Source of the DNA: UBA1422 sp041752735
GTDB taxonomy: Bacteria > Bacillota > Clostridia > Peptostreptococcales > Anaerovoracaceae
Assembly: GCA_041752735.1 (NCBI GenBank)
Contig: JBGSVW010000035.1
Coordinates: forward strand, 98,605 to 162,604
Reading direction: 5' to 3'
Length of the DNA: 64,000 bases
The first letter of the stretch is position 1. Each line of letters begins with the position of its first letter. Under the pieces are notes generated by a model. It saw only the letters and a list, made by a program, of their open reading frames with translations. It did not search any database and had not been told where the DNA came from. The position numbers and the translations under genes are program-made. Shown here piece after piece: positions 60,877-64,000 of this stretch.

Positions 60877-62940
60877 ATGCCAAGAAATTTTCCCCTGGAA
60901 AAAACTCGAAACATCGGTATCATGGCACACATTGATGCCGGCAAAACAACGGTAACAGAACGAATTCTGTTTTATACCGGACGATCTCACAAAATGGGAG
61001 AAGTCCACGAAGGAGCAGCCACCATGGACTGGATGGAGCAGGAGCAGGAACGTGGTATCACCATTACCTCTGCTGCGACCACCGCTCAGTGGAAGGATTC
61101 CCGCATTAACATCATCGATACTCCGGGACATGTGGACTTTACCGTTGAGGTAGAACGTTCACTTCGTGTTTTGGATGGCGCGGTGGCTGTTATGTGTGCC
61201 AAAGGAGGGGTTGAACCCCAATCTGAAACCGTTTGGCGACAAGCTGAAAAATATGAAGTGCCCAGAATGATTTTTGTCAACAAGATGGACATCATGGGTG
61301 CGGACTTTTTCCGCGTCGTTGAAATGGTCAAAGACAGGCTTAAGGCGAATGCCGTGCCGATTCAGATTCCCATTGGCGCCGAAGAACACTTTATCGGAGT
61401 CATTGACCTGATTGAAATGAGGGCTGCAGTATACAAGGACAAGCTGGGAGAAGAATACGAAATCGAAGAAATCCCAGCAAACCTTAAGGATCTTGCAACT
61501 GAATGGCGGGCCAAACTGATTGAATCCGTTTCAGAGGGCGATGAAGAGCTTTTAATGAAGTATCTGGAAGGAATTGAACCTTCCAACGAAGAAATCACAC
61601 AGACCGTCCGCAAAATGACCATTGCAGGAACTATGATTCCGGTGGCATGCGGTTCGGCCTACAAAAATAAGGGCGTCCAATTACTTTTGGATTGCGTCGT
61701 GGCATACTTGCCGTCACCATTGGATATCCATGCCATAAAGGGGATTGACCCTGACACAGGCGAGGAAGTTCAAAGACCGGCAGACGACAAAGGACCCTTT
61801 GCCGCGCTGGCATTCAAAATCATGGCTGACCCCTTTGTCGGGAAACTGGCATTCTTCCGGGTATACTCGGGAACTCTGAAATCAGGCTCCTACGTATATA
61901 ATTCCACCAAAGGAAAGAAGGAAAGAATCGGCAGAATCCTGCAGATGCATGCCAATAAGCGAGAGGATTTAGAGGAAGTCTATTCCGGCGATATCGCTGC
62001 GGCGGTTGGGTTGAAAGACACTACCACCGGAGACACCCTCTGCGACGAGAAACACGAAGTGATCCTGGAGTCCATGGATTTTCCGGATCCTGTCATCGAA
62101 ATCGCCATCGAGCCCAGAACCAAGGTTGGACAAGAGAAGATGGGTATTGCCTTATCCAAACTGGCTGAGGAAGATCCCACCTTCAAAACTTTTACTAACG
62201 TGGATACAGGCCAGACAATTATTGCCGGGATGGGAGAACTCCATCTGGAAATCATTGTTGACCGCCTGCTCCGGGAATACAAGGTAGAAGCCAACGTAGG
62301 TAAGCCCCAGGTTTCCTACAAAGAAACCCTATCCCAACCGGCGGATGTGGATTACAAATATGCGAAGCAGTCCGGTGGCCACGGCCAGTACGGACATGTC
62401 AAAATTCGTGTTTATCCAAGAGAACCGGGTGCCGGATTCGAATTCAAGAATGCAATCATTGGTGGATCCATTCCCAAAGAATATATCCCCAAGGTTGAAG
62501 ATGGAATTCGTGAAGCACTTGAAACCGGTCCCATTGCCGGATACCAGGTGGTCGATGTGGGTGTTGAACTGTATGACGGTTCATACCACGAAGTCGATTC
62601 TTCAGAAATGGCCTTCAAGATTGCTGGCTCCATGGCTTTCCGTGAAGCGGCAAGAAAAGGCGTACCAAAACTGCTTGAACCAATCTTCAAGATTGAGGTC
62701 ACCGTGCCCGAAGACTATATGGGCGATATCATCGGTGACATCAGTAGCAGAAGAGGACGCATCGAAGGCACAGACATCCGAATGGGCGCAGTAACCGTAC
62801 GTGGTTTCGTACCCCTCTCAGAAATGTTTGGCTATGCCACAGACCTTCGGTCCAAAACCCAGGGACGCGGCGTATACGTAATGCAATTTGACCATTTTGC
62901 AACGATGCCAGACAGCTTGATTGAAAAAATCAACAAATAA
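60877..62940 (+). CDS. fusA: Elongation factor G
   Basis: Translocation GTPase, 687 aa. GTP-binding motifs AHIDAGKTT near residue 17, DTPGHVDF near 80 and NKMD near 136 are intact. Domain IV shows GQYGHVKIRVYPREPG near 505, and domain V holds GDIIGDISSRRGRIEG near 615. GAAAGGAGGTAACC precedes ATG 60877. Confidence 0.97.
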   Translation: MPRNFPLEKTRNIGIMAHIDAGKTTVTERILFYTGRSHKMGEVHEGAATMDWMEQEQERGITITSAATTAQWKDSRINIIDTPGHVDFTVEVERSLRVLDGAVAVMCAKGGVEPQSETVWRQAEKYEVPRMIFVNKMDIMGADFFRVVEMVKDRLKANAVPIQIPIGAEEHFIGVIDLIEMRAAVYKDKLGEEYEIEEIPANLKDLATEWRAKLIESVSEGDEELLMKYLEGIEPSNEEITQTVRKMTIAGTMIPVACGSAYKNKGVQLLLDCVVAYLPSPLDIHAIKGIDPDTGEEVQRPADDKGPFAALAFKIMADPFVGKLAFFRVYSGTLKSGSYVYNSTKGKKERIGRILQMHANKREDLEEVYSGDIAAAVGLKDTTTGDTLCDEKHEVILESMDFPDPVIEIAIEPRTKVGQEKMGIALSKLAEEDPTFKTFTNVDTGQTIIAGMGELHLEIIVDRLLREYKVEANVGKPQVSYKETLSQPADVDYKYAKQSGGHGQYGHVKIRVYPREPGAGFEFKNAIIGGSIPKEYIPKVEDGIREALETGPIAGYQVVDVGVELYDGSYHEVDSSEMAFKIAGSMAFREAARKGVPKLLEPIFKIEVTVPEDYMGDIIGDISSRRGRIEGTDIRMGAVTVRGFVPLSEMFGYATDLRSKTQGRGVYVMQFDHFATMPDSLIEKINK

Positions 62941-63014
62941 TTAATTGGCTATCAACATGTAGCTAATCATCAATCAACTATTATTAAAATCCATTGAATC
63001 GGAGGTTATATATT

Positions 63015-64000
63015 ATGGCAAAGCAAAAATTCGAAAGAAATAAGCCGCATATCAACATCGGCACCATCGGTCACGTAGACCATGGCAAGACCACCTTGAC
63101 AGCGGCCATTACCAAGACTCTGCATGACAGATTTGGTCTTGGCAGCTCGGTAGCATTTGACGAAATCGACAAAGCACCGGAAGAGCGAGAAAGAGGAATC
63201 ACCATCGCTACGGCTCACGTTGAGTATGAGACACCCAACAGACATTACGCTCACGTAGACTGCCCGGGACATGCTGACTATGTCAAGAACATGATCACAG
63301 GCGCAGCCCAGATGGATGGTGCAATCCTGGTTGTAGCAGCAACCGATGGCCCCATGCCTCAGACAAGAGAACATATCCTGCTTGCCGGACAGGTAGGCGT
63401 ACCTTACATCATCATCTTCCTGAACAAATGTGACATGGTAGATGACGAAGAGTTGTTGGAACTTGTCGAAATGGAAATCAGAGAACTGCTAGACGCATAT
63501 GATTTCCCCGGCGACGATACCCCCATCATCAGAGGTTCTGCACTAAGAGCGTTGGAAGACACTGCAGGTCCTTGGGGAGACAAGATTCTTGAGCTGATGG
63601 AAGCAGTAGACACCTACATTCCAGAACCGGCAAGAGATGACGACAAACCCTTCAGCATGCCAGTAGAAGACGTCTTTTCCATCACCGGAAGAGGAACCGT
63701 TGCAACAGGAAGAGTTGAAAAGGGAACCCTGAAAGTCGGCGACGAAGTTGAAATCGTCGGTATGACCGAAGAGAGAAGAAAAGTAGTTGTAACCGGCATC
63801 GAAATGTTCAGAAAGCTTCTGGACTTTGCACAGACCGGTGACAATGTAGGCTTGTTGCTGAGAGGCGTGCAAAGAACAGACATCGAAAGAGGTCAAGTAC
63901 TTGCAAAGCCGGGTTCCATCAACCCCCACACCAAGTTCAAGGGCCAAGTATACGTCCTGAAGAAGGAAGAAGGCGGAAGACATACACCGTTCTTCAACGG
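63015..64000 (+). CDS. tuf: Elongation factor Tu (3' end cut by window edge)
   Basis: Delivers aminoacyl-tRNA to the ribosome. The visible 328 residues start MAKQKFERNKPHINIGTIGH; GTP motifs GHVDHGKTTL near 18-25, DCPGHADY near 81, NKCDMVDD near 136 are all present. Domain II begins near 205 (EDVFSITGRGTVATGRVEKG). GGAGGTTATAT precedes the ATG at 63015. The last quarter is beyond the window. Confidence 0.97.
   Translation, partial: MAKQKFERNKPHINIGTIGHVDHGKTTLTAAITKTLHDRFGLGSSVAFDEIDKAPEERERGITIATAHVEYETPNRHYAHVDCPGHADYVKNMITGAAQMDGAILVVAATDGPMPQTREHILLAGQVGVPYIIIFLNKCDMVDDEELLELVEMEIRELLDAYDFPGDDTPIIRGSALRALEDTAGPWGDKILELMEAVDTYIPEPARDDDKPFSMPVEDVFSITGRGTVATGRVEKGTLKVGDEVEIVGMTEERRKVVVTGIEMFRKLLDFAQTGDNVGLLLRGVQRTDIERGQVLAKPGSINPHTKFKGQVYVLKKEEGGRHTPFFN

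Overview
The window comes from a Gram-positive anaerobe-like Firmicute, most likely class Clostridia. The evidence is gene content: an oxygen-sensitive style metabolism (thiolase, flavin reductase-rubredoxin fusion, membrane pyrophosphatase), a stand-alone sigma-54, CIRCE control, an L10 leader, a GEMM-I riboswitch, strong AGGAGG ribosome binding sites and TTGACA/TATAAT promoters. The genus cannot be fixed from sequence alone. No tRNA, rRNA, insertion sequence, phage gene or CRISPR array was seen, and no gene-free stretch exceeds 300 bases.

Layout. 1-6.9 kb: a cut patatin-like hydrolase, then a two-gene radical-SAM/DUF4130 DNA-metabolism operon whose promoter carries a LexA-type box, a flavin reductase-rubredoxin, and a sirtuin-SurE-isochorismatase-DUF2156 run. 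7-13.3 kb: thiolase, an MFS exporter, an orphan TrpB, cardiolipin synthase and a site-2-type protease. 13.3-18.5 kb: a c-di-GMP-I riboswitch with terminator in front of a secreted amidase, then clpB behind a perfect CIRCE. 18.5-22.3 kb (minus): aconitase, isocitrate dehydrogenase and a GntR/FCD regulator, with a 26-bp palindrome over the promoter; this operon probably feeds 2-oxoglutarate and glutamate synthesis. 22.4-26.3 kb: a hypothetical gene, a DUF5685/DnaJ/membrane trio and a secreted transglycosylase-like protein. 26.3-29.5 kb (minus): NCS1 transporter plus dihydropyrimidinase/hydantoinase. 29.6-34.4 kb: nth, a ProX-like deacylase, a SEC-C protein with an ACT-less homoserine dehydrogenase, trmL and rpoN.

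34.4-41.9 kb: gap-pgk-tpiA, secG, hppA and rnr. 41.9-46.3 kb (minus): trkA with two tandem trkH genes for K+ uptake. 46.4-47.9 kb: a metallo-beta-lactamase-fold hydrolase and a HAD phosphatase. 47.9-64 kb: the classical rpmG-secE-nusG-rplK-rplA-(L10 leader)-rplJ-rplL-rpoB-rpoC-rpsL-rpsG-fusA-tuf cluster, cut in tuf by the right edge.

The observations most worth following are the apparent SOS box on the uncharacterised radical-SAM/DUF4130 operon, a roughly 150-residue charged coiled-coil-like segment inserted near the end of RpoC together with an acidic RpoB tail, the c-di-GMP-controlled amidase, and the palindromic operator on the aconitase operon.
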